Part shown: positions 33,841 to 42,341 of the stretch, in pieces
Layout: the number at the start of each line of letters is the position of its first letter
How positions within the stretch are numbered: the stretch's first letter is position 1
Origin: Pseudomonadota bacterium
GTDB taxonomy: Bacteria > Pseudomonadota > Gammaproteobacteria > Burkholderiales > Casimicrobiaceae
NCBI GenBank assembly: GCA_018241765.1
Contig: JAFEDD010000019.1
Location: forward strand, 55,652-119,651
Length of the DNA: 64,000 nucleotides
Reading direction: 5' to 3'
The notes under the pieces: model-generated
What the model saw: only the letters and a program-made list of their open reading frames with translations
Databases searched by the model: none
Told to the model about the DNA's origin: nothing
Made by a program: the position numbers and the translations under genes

Positions 33841-34829
33841 AAGGCGCTTGTCCTGCGCGTGACGAGCCACACCATCAGCGGCACGCCCAGGATCGATGTG
33901 ATGGCGCCTACCGGCAGTTCGATGGGGGCGGCGATGGCGCGAGCGACGAGATCGGCAAGCACGCACAGGAGCGCGCCGAGCAGGGCGGAGAGCGGCAGGA
34001 CCCGGCGCGGTGCTGCGCCGACCATCAGACGCGCGATATGCGGCGCCGCAAGCCCGACGAAGGCGACGCTGCCACAAAACGCGGTGACGCATGCCACCAT
34101 CGCTGTCGTGACCAGCGCGATGCGCAGTCGTAGCCGCGTGACGCTGACGCCGACCATGTGAGCGGATCGTTCGCCGAGCGCCAGGGCTCCGAGCGCCGGG
34201 CTTTCGCGGCTGAGCGCGAGTGCGCCAAGCATGGTGGCAGTTGCCATCGCGATCACCTGAGGCCAGGTCAGGGAGGCAAAGCTGCCCAGCATCCAGAACG
34301 CGAGCGTCTTCAATTCGCCTTCGGTTGCGAGCGCGGTCAGTAGTGCGATACCGGCTGCGCACGCGGCATTGATGGCAACCCCGAGCAGCAGCAGCGTGAT
34401 GGTGCCACCCACCAGGTTCGACGCGGTTCGCCGCATCGCCATCAGCATGCCGAGCATGACGATGCCCGCGCCGATCAGGGCGCCGAGCCAAAGCCCCGTA
34501 CCGTGGCCAAGCACGATCAACGCGGTCGCCGCGCCAAGGCCGGCCGCAGAGGGCACACCCAGGAGGCCTGGTTCGGCCAGCGGGTTGCGAAAGAGCGATT
34601 GCAGCGCAGCACCGGCCGTTGCAAAGGCCACACCGCCGACGCAGGAGGCCAGCACGCGCGGCACGCGAAGACGCGTGAGAACCGACCATTCGCTGTCGCT
34701 CAGCGTGCCGTCGAGCACTCGGGCCAGCGGTATCGGGTAGGCGCCGATCGCGAGCGACAGCGTCGCGGCGATCGCCAGCAACACGCTGACGGCCAGCATG
34801 GTGTGCGTGAACCTTGGTTGCGGAATCAT
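33837..34829 (-). CDS. FecCD/BtuC-type ABC transporter permease
   Basis: 330 aa with about ten membrane helices. Family motifs include LRVPRVLASCVGGVAFATAGAALQ, FRNPLAEPGLLGVPSAAGLGA and GSVAFVGLAAPHIARLMVG. It imports an iron chelate, heme or cobalamin together with the coupled ATPase downstream. Neither a BtuF/HmuT binding protein nor a TonB receptor lies in the window, so the system is incomplete here. Confidence 0.92.
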   Translation of the reverse strand: MIPQPRFTHTMLAVSVLLAIAATLSLAIGAYPIPLARVLDGTLSDSEWSVLTRLRVPRVLASCVGGVAFATAGAALQSLFRNPLAEPGLLGVPSAAGLGAATALIVLGHGTGLWLGALIGAGIVMLGMLMAMRRTASNLVGGTITLLLLGVAINAACAAGIALLTALATEGELKTLAFWMLGSFASLTWPQVIAMATATMLGALALSRESPALGALALGERSAHMVGVSVTRLRLRIALVTTAMVACVTAFCGSVAFVGLAAPHIARLMVGAAPRRVLPLSALLGALLCVLADLVARAIAAPIELPVGAITSILGVPLMVWLVTRRTSAL

Positions 34830-34892
34830 CGCGCAGGCGGGGCAGGGGAGTGACGTTCGGCCATCGAGCGAGACGGATCCTTCGTCAAGACG

Positions 34893-35816
34893 TCATCCCA
34901 GCAAGTGCGCTTCGACACGAGCCGCGACGCGTTCGGGCTGATCGTGATGCAACATGTGACCGGCGCCGCTGATGGTCTCGAAGCGCAAGTGTCGGATCGC
35001 CATCAGGCGCGCGGCGAAGCTGTCGGGGCGCACCTCGTCGCCCGCGGCGGGAACGAGGGTGCTGTCGTCGTAGCCCAGCCATCGCTTGGCTTCCGACTCA
35101 CTGGCGCCGAGCCATAGCGTCGGAGCCTCGATGCGACGCCAGATCGTGAGCATTTCATCGAGTCGGTAGAGCGTCGGAAACGGCAGCTTGTGCGCGGGGT
35201 CGGCCCGCAGATGCCAACGGCCGTCGTCACGACGCTGCGCCCAGTGCCCGGCCAGCCACAGCGCGCGCTCGCGGCTCAGTCGTGGGTTGTTGCGTTGCAG
35301 ACGATCGGCGACGTCGTCACGGGAAGCGTAGCTCGCGAGATTCGGCGTGGTACGGATCGCGTCGAGCCATGCAACGTAGCGTTCGGCGGCCTTGTCCGGT
35401 GCCACCGCGGGCAGGCCGAACCCATCGAGCGAGACGAGTCGCGCCACCCGTGTCGGCCGCAACCCCGCGTACAGCGTGCACACATTGCCGCCAAGGCTGT
35501 GCCCGACGAGATGCACGGGCGCCGTCGGCGAAAAATGATCGAGTACGGCATCGAGGTCAGCGACGTATTCGGGAAACCAGTAGCCGCCCGCGTTCTCGCG
35601 GAAAGGTTCCGTACCGCCGTAGCCGCGTTGATCGGGTGCGATGACGTACCAATCGTGCTTTAGCGCGTCGACCAAAAACTGGAACGATGCCGCGACATCC
35701 ATCCAGCCGTGCAGCAGCAATACCGGCGTCGCGGTGCGCTCACCCCAGGTCAGCACTTCGGCGCTATGTTGACGCAAGGAAAGGCGGTGGCGAGTGAAAG
35801 CTTTGTGTGGCGGCAT
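34893..35816 (-). CDS. alpha/beta hydrolase
   Basis: 307 aa from the ATG at 35816 (MPPHKAFTRHRLS). The oxyanion-hole motif is LLHGWMDVAASF, the nucleophile elbow HLVGHSLGG, and the late acid/His pair ends in GAGHMLHHDQPERVA. PDQRGYGGTEPF is typical of epoxide-hydrolase/esterase-like members. The substrate is unknown. It ends 63 bp after the permease start on the same strand, but a functional link to the transporter is not evident. Confidence 0.9.
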   Translation of the reverse strand: MPPHKAFTRHRLSLRQHSAEVLTWGERTATPVLLLHGWMDVAASFQFLVDALKHDWYVIAPDQRGYGGTEPFRENAGGYWFPEYVADLDAVLDHFSPTAPVHLVGHSLGGNVCTLYAGLRPTRVARLVSLDGFGLPAVAPDKAAERYVAWLDAIRTTPNLASYASRDDVADRLQRNNPRLSRERALWLAGHWAQRRDDGRWHLRADPAHKLPFPTLYRLDEMLTIWRRIEAPTLWLGASESEAKRWLGYDDSTLVPAAGDEVRPDSFAARLMAIRHLRFETISGAGHMLHHDQPERVAARVEAHLLG

Positions 35817-36026
35817 GCCCGAAGCGTAGCAGTGACCGGCTTCCCGACGCGCACGCAGCATGTCGGGGCCACCACCGATCCTGGCGGCAGGGGTCGCATC
35901 GGACAGGCTGAGCAGTTCGCCCGAGGTCTTTCAGAGGTGCGTGGCGGCGCTTGTGGCCAAATTCCGGGCTACCATGTCACGGTTATTGTTTTGTGGACTT
36001 GCAAGACAGAGAGTCCAACGGCACCG

Positions 36027-37586
36027 ATGACCAACGCCAATCTCTTTGCAACGCTGCGCGCTGCGTTCCCGGCCGAACTCGATACCTGTGCGATCGAAGT
36101 GACCGACGGTCCTGGTGGTTCGACGACGGCGCGTTACTCCTGGCGTGAAGTCGATGAGCAAAGCGCTCGCGTTGCCAATCTGCTGGAGTCGCTGCAACTG
36201 CCGCCCGGCAGCCGAATCGCGGTACAGACGGAAAAGAGCGTCGATGCGTTGTTGCTCTACCTCGGCGTGTTGCGCGCGGGGTGTGTCTACCTGCCACTCA
36301 ATCCGGCTTATCAGGCGGACGAGATGCGTTACTTCATCGCCGACGCCGAACCGGCCGTCGTGGTCGGCACGAGCCAGTCGATGAATTGGCTCGGCGCCAT
36401 TGCGCGTGAGGCGGGTGTGGCGCACTGCTTCACGCTCGACGCAGACGGCGACGGAACGCTGCGCCACGCGCTGGCGGCGCAGTCGCCGCGCCACGATGTC
36501 GCTGCATGCCACGACGATGACCTTGCCGCGATCCTGTACACGAGCGGCACGACGGGACGCAGCAAAGGCGCGATGTTGTCGCACCGGAATCTGCGATCCA
36601 ACGCGCTGACCCTGCGTGATTACTGGGGCTGGCAGAGCACTGATGTGTTGATCCACGCGCTACCGATCTTCCACGTACACGGGCTCTTCGTGGCATCGCA
36701 CTGTGCGCTGTTGGCGGGTGCGCGCATGCTCTGGTTCTCGCGTTTCGATGCCGGCGCAGTCATCGCGCGGCTCACGGACGCGACGGTGTTCATGGGGGTG
36801 CCGACCCTCTATGTGCGGATGCTGGGCGCGACGGCGCCGCGTTTGTCGCGTGAGCACTGCCGCCACATGCGCCTCTTCATTTCCGGTTCGGCTCCGTTGC
36901 TCATCGAAACTTTCAATGAGTTTCGCGAGCGTACCGGTCACACGATTCTCGAACGATACGGCATGAGCGAGACCTGCATGTTGACGTCCAACCCGTGGCT
37001 GCGTGCCGATGGTGAGCGTCGCGGCGGCACCGTCGGGCTCCCTCTTCCCGGCGTCGAGGTGCGAGTGCATGACGAGCGTGGCTTGGCGTGCGAGGCCGGG
37101 GTCATCGGCGCCATTCAGGTGCGCGGCCCCAATGTCTTTGCGGGTTATTGGCGAATGCCGGAGAAGACGCGTGAGGAGTTCACCGATGACGGCTGGTTCC
37201 GTACCGGCGATGTCGGCCGCATCGATGCCGATGGCTATGTGACGATCGTTGGCCGCAGCAAGGACTTGCTCATAAGCGGCGGGTTCAACGTCTATCCGGC
37301 TGAAGTCGAGGGATTCATCAATGAGACGGCGGGCGTGGCGGAATCGGCTGTCATTGGCGTGCCGCATCCGGACTTCGGGGAGGCGGTCGTTGCGGTGGTG
37401 GTGGCGAAACCCGGTGCAAGTGTCGACGGCGAGCGCATGATGGGTTCTCTCAAGGGGCGCATCGCCAGCTTCAAGGTACCAAAGCGGGTGTTCGTCGTCG
37501 ACGAATTGCCGCGCAATGCCATGGGCAAGGTGCAGAAACAGCGACTGCTCGAGGAGTTCTCGCAGATCTTCGTTGGCGGTGCTTGA
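36027..37586 (+). CDS. matB: malonyl-CoA synthetase
   Basis: Adenylate-forming ligase, 519 aa from the ATG at 36027 (MTNANLFATL). Motifs are YTSGTTGRSKGAMLSHRNL (AMP/phosphate loop), ERYGMSETCM, TGDVGRIDADGYV and the C-terminal lysine in RNAMGKVQKQRL. Long stretches such as VLIHALPIFHVHGLFVASH and MRLFISGSAPLL match characterised MatB from Rhodopseudomonas, supporting malonate or methylmalonate as substrate. No malonate carrier or malonyl-CoA decarboxylase is adjacent, so the source and use of malonyl-CoA are unresolved. Confidence 0.87.
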   Translation: MTNANLFATLRAAFPAELDTCAIEVTDGPGGSTTARYSWREVDEQSARVANLLESLQLPPGSRIAVQTEKSVDALLLYLGVLRAGCVYLPLNPAYQADEMRYFIADAEPAVVVGTSQSMNWLGAIAREAGVAHCFTLDADGDGTLRHALAAQSPRHDVAACHDDDLAAILYTSGTTGRSKGAMLSHRNLRSNALTLRDYWGWQSTDVLIHALPIFHVHGLFVASHCALLAGARMLWFSRFDAGAVIARLTDATVFMGVPTLYVRMLGATAPRLSREHCRHMRLFISGSAPLLIETFNEFRERTGHTILERYGMSETCMLTSNPWLRADGERRGGTVGLPLPGVEVRVHDERGLACEAGVIGAIQVRGPNVFAGYWRMPEKTREEFTDDGWFRTGDVGRIDADGYVTIVGRSKDLLISGGFNVYPAEVEGFINETAGVAESAVIGVPHPDFGEAVVAVVVAKPGASVDGERMMGSLKGRIASFKVPKRVFVVDELPRNAMGKVQKQRLLEEFSQIFVGGA

Positions 37587-37613
37587 TGCTTGCCGGCACG
37601 CGATGCGCGTCGC

Positions 37614-38744
37614 TCACACCTTGCCTGCGGAGACACGGCCGGCGCGCTCGAAGCGCTCGATGCGTCGGTCGATGTCCGGGTGCGTGCTGAGGAAATCGGG
37701 GATCGACCAACGTTTGCCTGGCTTTTCCTTGCGCTCTTCGGGCGAGGTGGCTTCATCCTTGGGGGGCGCCGCGATTCCTCCCTGATCGCGGATTCGACGG
37801 AACAGTTCCGCGAGTTGGCGAGGGTCGATGTGGTGGCGCTGCATCTGCAAGAGCGCAGCACTGTCGGCCTCTGCCTCGAATTCACGCGAATAGTTCAATT
37901 GCGTGAGGGTGGCCGTGACCGTTGCCAGCGACGAGAAGTCGCCGAAGTACCACGCCGCGAGGGCGGATACCGCAGCGGAACGAAACAGCGTCCGTAAACC
38001 ATGTCGGTGCTCGACATGCCCGAGTTCGTGGGCGAGAACGCCGAGCACCGCGTCATCGTTCGGGGCCATGTTCACCAGTCCGTCGAGCACGATGATCGTG
38101 CCACCGGGCAGAGCAAAGGCATTGGCTACGTTGCCCATGCGTCGAAAAACCAGGCTGACGGGCTGCGCCGGCGGCAGCGATAGCGTCAGCTCGGAAAATT
38201 TCTGTCTCAGCCGGTCCTGAGTGGCGGTGTCGAGCCGACTCTTGGTGAGATCGGTCTGGTGATCCAACTGGGCGAGCGCGGCACGGTCGATCAGGGCGGC
38301 CAGATCGTTCGAGGTATGGTGCGCAAGGAAATCCGCTGCGACCGGGAGCCCCCAGCGGTAGCCTGCGATCGCGAGAACGATCGTGATGATCAAGGCCGTC
38401 AGCGCGGCTCGTTTGCTGTGCTGCCAGCGAGTGACGATTGCGTCGGGATTTCCGGCGGCGGTCAGCAGGCGCGAAAGTGCACGGCCGTCGTCGATCTCGA
38501 GCATGTCGCCGCCGGCGAGTTGAACGGTGCGTGTCGCGGCGACGAATCGCTCGGAGGCGTCGAGTTCGCGAACGGGAATGTCGCGTGTCGTCGCGTCATC
38601 GGTCAGGCTCAGTAGCAGCGTGCCGGGTGCGTCGCCCAGACTGAGCGTCGCCGACCGCGCGCGCGCGCCGCCGCTTGCTGCGAAGTAGCGTGCCGCAACC
38701 GGTGCGGCGTCGCCGGCAGTGGACTCAGAAGCCAAAGTCCACAT
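37614..38744 (-). CDS. M48-family membrane metallopeptidase
   Basis: 376 aa. One membrane helix near residues 112-130 precedes the peptidase domain. Zinc motif HELGH occurs in VLAHELGHVEHRHGLR, and the third ligand glutamate in SREFEAEADSAAL. The C-terminal FLSTHPDIDRRIERF is usual for the family. It overlaps the upstream DUF898 gene by 20 bp; this pair recurs in proteobacteria and suggests a shared role in envelope quality control (inference). Confidence 0.92.
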   Translation of the reverse strand: MWTLASESTAGDAAPVAARYFAASGGARARSATLSLGDAPGTLLLSLTDDATTRDIPVRELDASERFVAATRTVQLAGGDMLEIDDGRALSRLLTAAGNPDAIVTRWQHSKRAALTALIITIVLAIAGYRWGLPVAADFLAHHTSNDLAALIDRAALAQLDHQTDLTKSRLDTATQDRLRQKFSELTLSLPPAQPVSLVFRRMGNVANAFALPGGTIIVLDGLVNMAPNDDAVLGVLAHELGHVEHRHGLRTLFRSAAVSALAAWYFGDFSSLATVTATLTQLNYSREFEAEADSAALLQMQRHHIDPRQLAELFRRIRDQGGIAAPPKDEATSPEERKEKPGKRWSIPDFLSTHPDIDRRIERFERAGRVSAGKV

Positions 38745-39924
38745 CCATCATGTCCGTGATTTCGGCGCCAGCGGCCGCGTCGGAGCCTGCGCGCTGCACG
38801 GCGATGAGATCGTCCGGCGAGCCTTGCCATGACAGCGCTTCGAGGCGCAGGCGTGCAAGCTGGACCACGGCGAAGGGCCGATAGAGGCCGATCGTGATGA
38901 CGGTCAGGATGGTGACCCCGAGCCAGGTCACCACGTAGTTGGCAACGCGGAGATCGGATTGGAAGGCTTTGCGTTCCAGCGACGTGCCGGACCACACGGT
39001 GTTTTGCAGCATGCCCTGCACCAAGGGCACCACGGCGAGCATGCCGATATAGAACACGGCAAGCAAGATGATCATTGCGACGCGATGCGGGATCGACCCT
39101 TCCTTTATTGCATCCATCGTGCCTTGCAGGCTCGATAGATCGAGACCAAAAACGGTGGCCAGTATGGCAAACGCGACGGCGACATAGGCTATCCAGTAGC
39201 CGACGGCGACGACGTAGGCGAGGTAGTATCGTCCCGGGCCGACATGCAGTCCGAATTGGGCGGTGCCCATTCGGCTGCCGGCCGTGACGTACGCGCGAAT
39301 CCTGTATTGGATGTAGGGACCGATGCCATAGAACGCGAAGATGGAAATGGCCAGCATCACGCTTCCGATTCCGCGTGAAGCGAAATGCACGATGAACGAC
39401 ATGACGACGCTGATGAGGATGATGGCGATGGGAAAGAGGATTGCGCGATAGATGCCTCCGGCGGTGCCCATGAACGCGAACCGGAGATTACGGTAAGTCG
39501 TGTTCGCCAGGTGAAAACGCATCGAACGGTAGATGAACCACGGCAACAGCGCAAAGTAGAAGATCAGCACGACGGCTCCGAGAAAGGGAACCTGGATCAG
39601 CAGCAGCAACAGGAACGCGATCACGCGGCCCTTCAGGATCGCGATCGGGGAGCCGCGGAAATCGAAGCTCGAGCCTGCGAGGCGGGTGTTGTTGTAGAAG
39701 TAGCGCAAACGGCGAACCTTCGCCCATGCCGAATAGATGCCGAGAGTCACGATGGTCAGCAGTACGTTGACGATCCATATCCTGAAATATTCGCCTCCGC
39801 TGCCGGTGAACTGAAAACGTTGAGCGGGATGACTCGCCTGGGCGGACGAAGCGTTCGTTGCGGCAACGCTCATCTCCGATGGCGAACCGTTGGGCGTCCC
39901 CGATGTCAGGGGTGAGTCGATCAT
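38725..39924 (-). CDS. YjgN-like DUF898 membrane protein
   Basis: 399 aa from the ATG at 39924 (MIDSPLTSG). After a polar N-terminus of ~35 residues comes the family core FTGSGGEYFRIWIVNVLLTIVTLGIYSAWAKVRRLRYFY and about eight membrane helices; the motif LTVITIGLYRPFAVVQLARLRLEAL repeats the helix/loop pattern near the end. Function unknown. It overlaps the M48 peptidase gene, so the two proteins are made together. Confidence 0.9.
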   Translation of the reverse strand: MIDSPLTSGTPNGSPSEMSVAATNASSAQASHPAQRFQFTGSGGEYFRIWIVNVLLTIVTLGIYSAWAKVRRLRYFYNNTRLAGSSFDFRGSPIAILKGRVIAFLLLLLIQVPFLGAVVLIFYFALLPWFIYRSMRFHLANTTYRNLRFAFMGTAGGIYRAILFPIAIILISVVMSFIVHFASRGIGSVMLAISIFAFYGIGPYIQYRIRAYVTAGSRMGTAQFGLHVGPGRYYLAYVVAVGYWIAYVAVAFAILATVFGLDLSSLQGTMDAIKEGSIPHRVAMIILLAVFYIGMLAVVPLVQGMLQNTVWSGTSLERKAFQSDLRVANYVVTWLGVTILTVITIGLYRPFAVVQLARLRLEALSWQGSPDDLIAVQRAGSDAAAGAEITDMMDVDFGF

Positions 39925-40089
39925 GGCGGTGGTCCCCGTGCAACCGTCCCCGCGGTGTATGGAGACGACGTTGTTGGAGCGTAGACGTATCCACCGCCAA
40001 CCGAGCGACATCGTTTGCGCCAGGATTTTGGGCGCACGCTGGCGTGCCTCGCCATTCGGCCGCGCGCATCACCCCGCCGCAGGATAGCG

Positions 40090-40437
40090 TCAGCGCAGTG
40101 CCGGTGTCGGAATCAACGAGAACAGATGCCGCAGCGTTGCTTCCAGCGCAAGCTGGCGCAGGATGGGGCTCTCATACTCCCACCACGACAGAACGCTCGC
40201 TGGCGCCGCGTCCCTGCGTGACGTGTTGGATGACGATGAATTCGAGGCCCTTCCGAGCAGCGCCGTGCCGAGTGAAGCGCGGGCGAACCAGCGTGCAAGC
40301 AAGCGCTCACGTGCACCGATCCACTGGTGCGCGCGTCCGACGAGACCCCGCGCGTGCCAGGGCGAGAGCGCCGACGTCTTTCGGAAAGAGACCGCCGCGC
40401 GGGTGTTGCCGGCGCGGCGCGATTCAGGGCGTGACAT
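40090..40437 (-). CDS. possible small basic protein after the bactofilin gene
   Basis: 115 codons overlapping the bactofilin end by 14 bp. The Arg/Ser-rich sequence includes LSPWHARGLVGRAHQWIGARERLLARWFARASLG and ends LEATLRHLFSLIPTPALR, a helical pattern that could be real. The ribosome site (GGAG) is very close to the ATG. No family recognised, and GC-rich chance reading frames are common here. Confidence 0.35.
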   Translation of the reverse strand: MSRPESRRAGNTRAAVSFRKTSALSPWHARGLVGRAHQWIGARERLLARWFARASLGTALLGRASNSSSSNTSRRDAAPASVLSWWEYESPILRQLALEATLRHLFSLIPTPALR

Positions 40438-41098
40438 GGCTCGGCTCCGACGGTTTGCCGCTGCCGCTGCGCGCGGAGGGGTAACCAGCGAATAGCGGCG
40501 CCTGCGGCGATGAACGGTCATCGCTGATGGCGGCGATGTCCCCACTGACGACACCGCCTTCGCTGACGAGCAGTGACCCGTAACGCACCGTCCCGCTGAC
40601 CCACCCCGAGGCGTGCACGATGAGCTTCTTGCGCGCGGTGAGAGTGCCCTCGAACTTGCCGTGGATTTCGGCGACATCGATGGTGACCGTGCCTTCGTAG
40701 GAGCCTGATTTGAGGATTTCCAGCGTTTTGCTGTCCATCGAGGCCTCCACGTGCCCTTCGACGACGAGCGTGTCGCAGTCGTTGATCTCCGCTCCCTTCA
40801 GCTTGATGTTCGGTCCGACCGTGAGACGCGGCAACCCGCTTGCTCCCGTTGCGCCCAAAGCCGTCGTGGTTTCGGAGTGCTCCGTGGCCGCTGTGGGGGC
40901 GTTCGTTGCGCTTCGCCGCTCAGCCCCTGCGTTGCTGAGACCGTTCGTGGGGGCCGAGGCAAGCGGCGTCACCGCCACGGCCGACAGGGCGGGTGCGTCG
41001 GGTTGCGGTGCGTAACGCGGTGACTCAGGTGACGCTCGCGAAGGGTTGGCAGCGGGAGATGGGTCGTCGCGACGACCGAGAAAGCTGTTTTTCAGCAT
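40424..41098 (-). CDS. bactofilin
   Basis: Cytoskeletal polymer-forming protein (DUF583), 224 aa from the ATG at 41098 (MLKNSFLGRRDD), which has AGAGGAA upstream. A disordered Pro/Ser/Ala-rich N-terminus of ~90 residues precedes the right-handed beta-helix core: NIKLKGAEINDCDTLVVEGHVEA, GSYEGTVTIDVAEIHGKFEGTLTARKKLIVHASGWVSGTV. A second disordered tail follows. Bactofilins organise cell-wall enzymes or polar structures. An M23 peptidase partner, common elsewhere, is not adjacent. Confidence 0.9.
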   Translation of the reverse strand: MLKNSFLGRRDDPSPAANPSRASPESPRYAPQPDAPALSAVAVTPLASAPTNGLSNAGAERRSATNAPTAATEHSETTTALGATGASGLPRLTVGPNIKLKGAEINDCDTLVVEGHVEASMDSKTLEILKSGSYEGTVTIDVAEIHGKFEGTLTARKKLIVHASGWVSGTVRYGSLLVSEGGVVSGDIAAISDDRSSPQAPLFAGYPSARSGSGKPSEPSHVTP

Positions 41099-41333
41099 CG
41101 GAAGTTCCTCTCTACGGATGGGTTGCAGCAGTGTCGCGACGCCCTTGGCCGTCGCCGTCGAGTACCTCGACATCCTCCCCCGATGGCGTGTGATTGCCTT
41201 GACGGACCAAAAATTCCCCTGCTATCGCCCGCGCCTGCCGAAAGCCTGCGTTTGGCGGTTGAACGTGGTGTTCCTCTTGATCTCGCGAGGCCATGAGCGA
41301 TGCCCGTGCCAGCGCACGTAAAGGCATGCGCAT

Positions 41334-41446
41334 TCAATGGGTTATGACGACGTCATCGTTGTCGGAACGCCCGGTTCCTCCGCCTGCGCGCGCGGGACCG
41401 TCGTCGAATGGAGACCGCATCGCCGCGCCGGGCTATAACCCATTGA
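41334..41446. repeat. 12-bp inverted repeat in a 439-bp intergenic region
   Basis: tcaatgggttat (41334-41345) and ataacccattga (41435-41446) are exact inverted repeats 89 bp apart, in the gap (41099-41537) between the bactofilin start and the response-regulator stop. The second copy is followed by an AT-rich stretch. Nothing else, and no gene, is seen in the gap. Confidence 0.5.
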
Positions 41447-41537
41447 TCACAAAGGATTTTGTCTGTCGTGGGGCGCCGACAAACGCCTCCCGCCATCCGC
41501 TCCGTGGCTCGGTTGGAGCGCTTGGGCGGACGGCGCG

Positions 41538-42341
41538 CTACATCTGCTTGAAGAGATGCGAAAATGGGCGGGACACCTTCAATGCTTCCTTGTGTCCTTT
41601 CACCTTGACCGTGGCGTCGCCGCGAAAGTCGCGCGTGACGCCGGCGATCGCGTTGACATTGACGATGGTGCCACGGTGAATCTGCCAGAAGCTATTGGGG
41701 TCGAGTTCACCGAGAAGTTCTCGCAGCGGCTTGCGAATCAACGCTTCCTCGGATTCGGTCACGACTCGCGTGTATTTCTCGTCCGAGTTGAAGAAAAGCA
41801 CGTCCTTCACATCGATGAGCTTCAGCGTGGGGCCGAGCGATGCCTTGATCCAACGCATGAATTCGTGCGGCGTGGACGCGTCGCCGCGCAGTTCGCGCTT
41901 CAGTGTGGCAACGAGTTGCGCGAGATTGTCAGGCAACGTCGGCGCGTCGCGGTCATCGGAGGCGATGCGTTCGCGCAGACGTGCGATGGTGGCGTTGAGA
42001 CGCGCTTCCTCGATAGGCTTCAATACGTAGTCGACGGCGCCGCGCTCGAACGCAGCAACCGCGTACTCATGGAACGCCGTGACGAACACGATGTGAGTGT
42101 CGGGCGCGGCTTCTGCAATCTGCGTGGCGACTTCGAGTCCGGTCATCTCGGGCATGCGGATGTCGAGAAAGGCGACACTGGGTTTCAGCGTGGCGATGAG
42201 TTCGACGGCCGCGACGCCGTCCTCGGCTTCGCCGACGATCGTGAGTTCAGGCCAGAGCTTCTCGAGCTTCTTCTTCAAGAATTGCCGCAGCAGCGCTTCG
42301 TCTTCGGCCAGCACCGCCGAGAGAGTTGGAGTCATTCCCAT
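41538..42341 (-). CDS. LytTR-family response regulator
   Basis: 267 aa. The receiver domain (~residues 7-125) has acidic pocket AEDEA, phospho-acceptor Asp in VAFLDIRMPEMTGLE, and the conserved Lys in VDYVLKPIEEA. The LytTR DNA-binding domain (~165-265) is typical: VKDVLFFNSDEKYTRVV, SFWQIHRGTIVNVNAI. The upstream kinase stop overlaps an ATG (ATGA) at 42335, an alternative start two codons into this frame. It forms an AlgR/LytR-like pair with the kinase gene; targets are unknown. Confidence 0.92.
   Translation of the reverse strand: MGMTPTLSAVLAEDEALLRQFLKKKLEKLWPELTIVGEAEDGVAAVELIATLKPSVAFLDIRMPEMTGLEVATQIAEAAPDTHIVFVTAFHEYAVAAFERGAVDYVLKPIEEARLNATIARLRERIASDDRDAPTLPDNLAQLVATLKRELRGDASTPHEFMRWIKASLGPTLKLIDVKDVLFFNSDEKYTRVVTESEEALIRKPLRELLGELDPNSFWQIHRGTIVNVNAIAGVTRDFRGDATVKVKGHKEALKVSRPFSHLFKQM

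Noticed and set aside
33079..34689. 536-residue ATPase fused to an upstream domain
   Set aside because: The upstream part is an alternate frame of the FecCD permease gene. The GTG at 33840 overlapping the permease stop is the real start.
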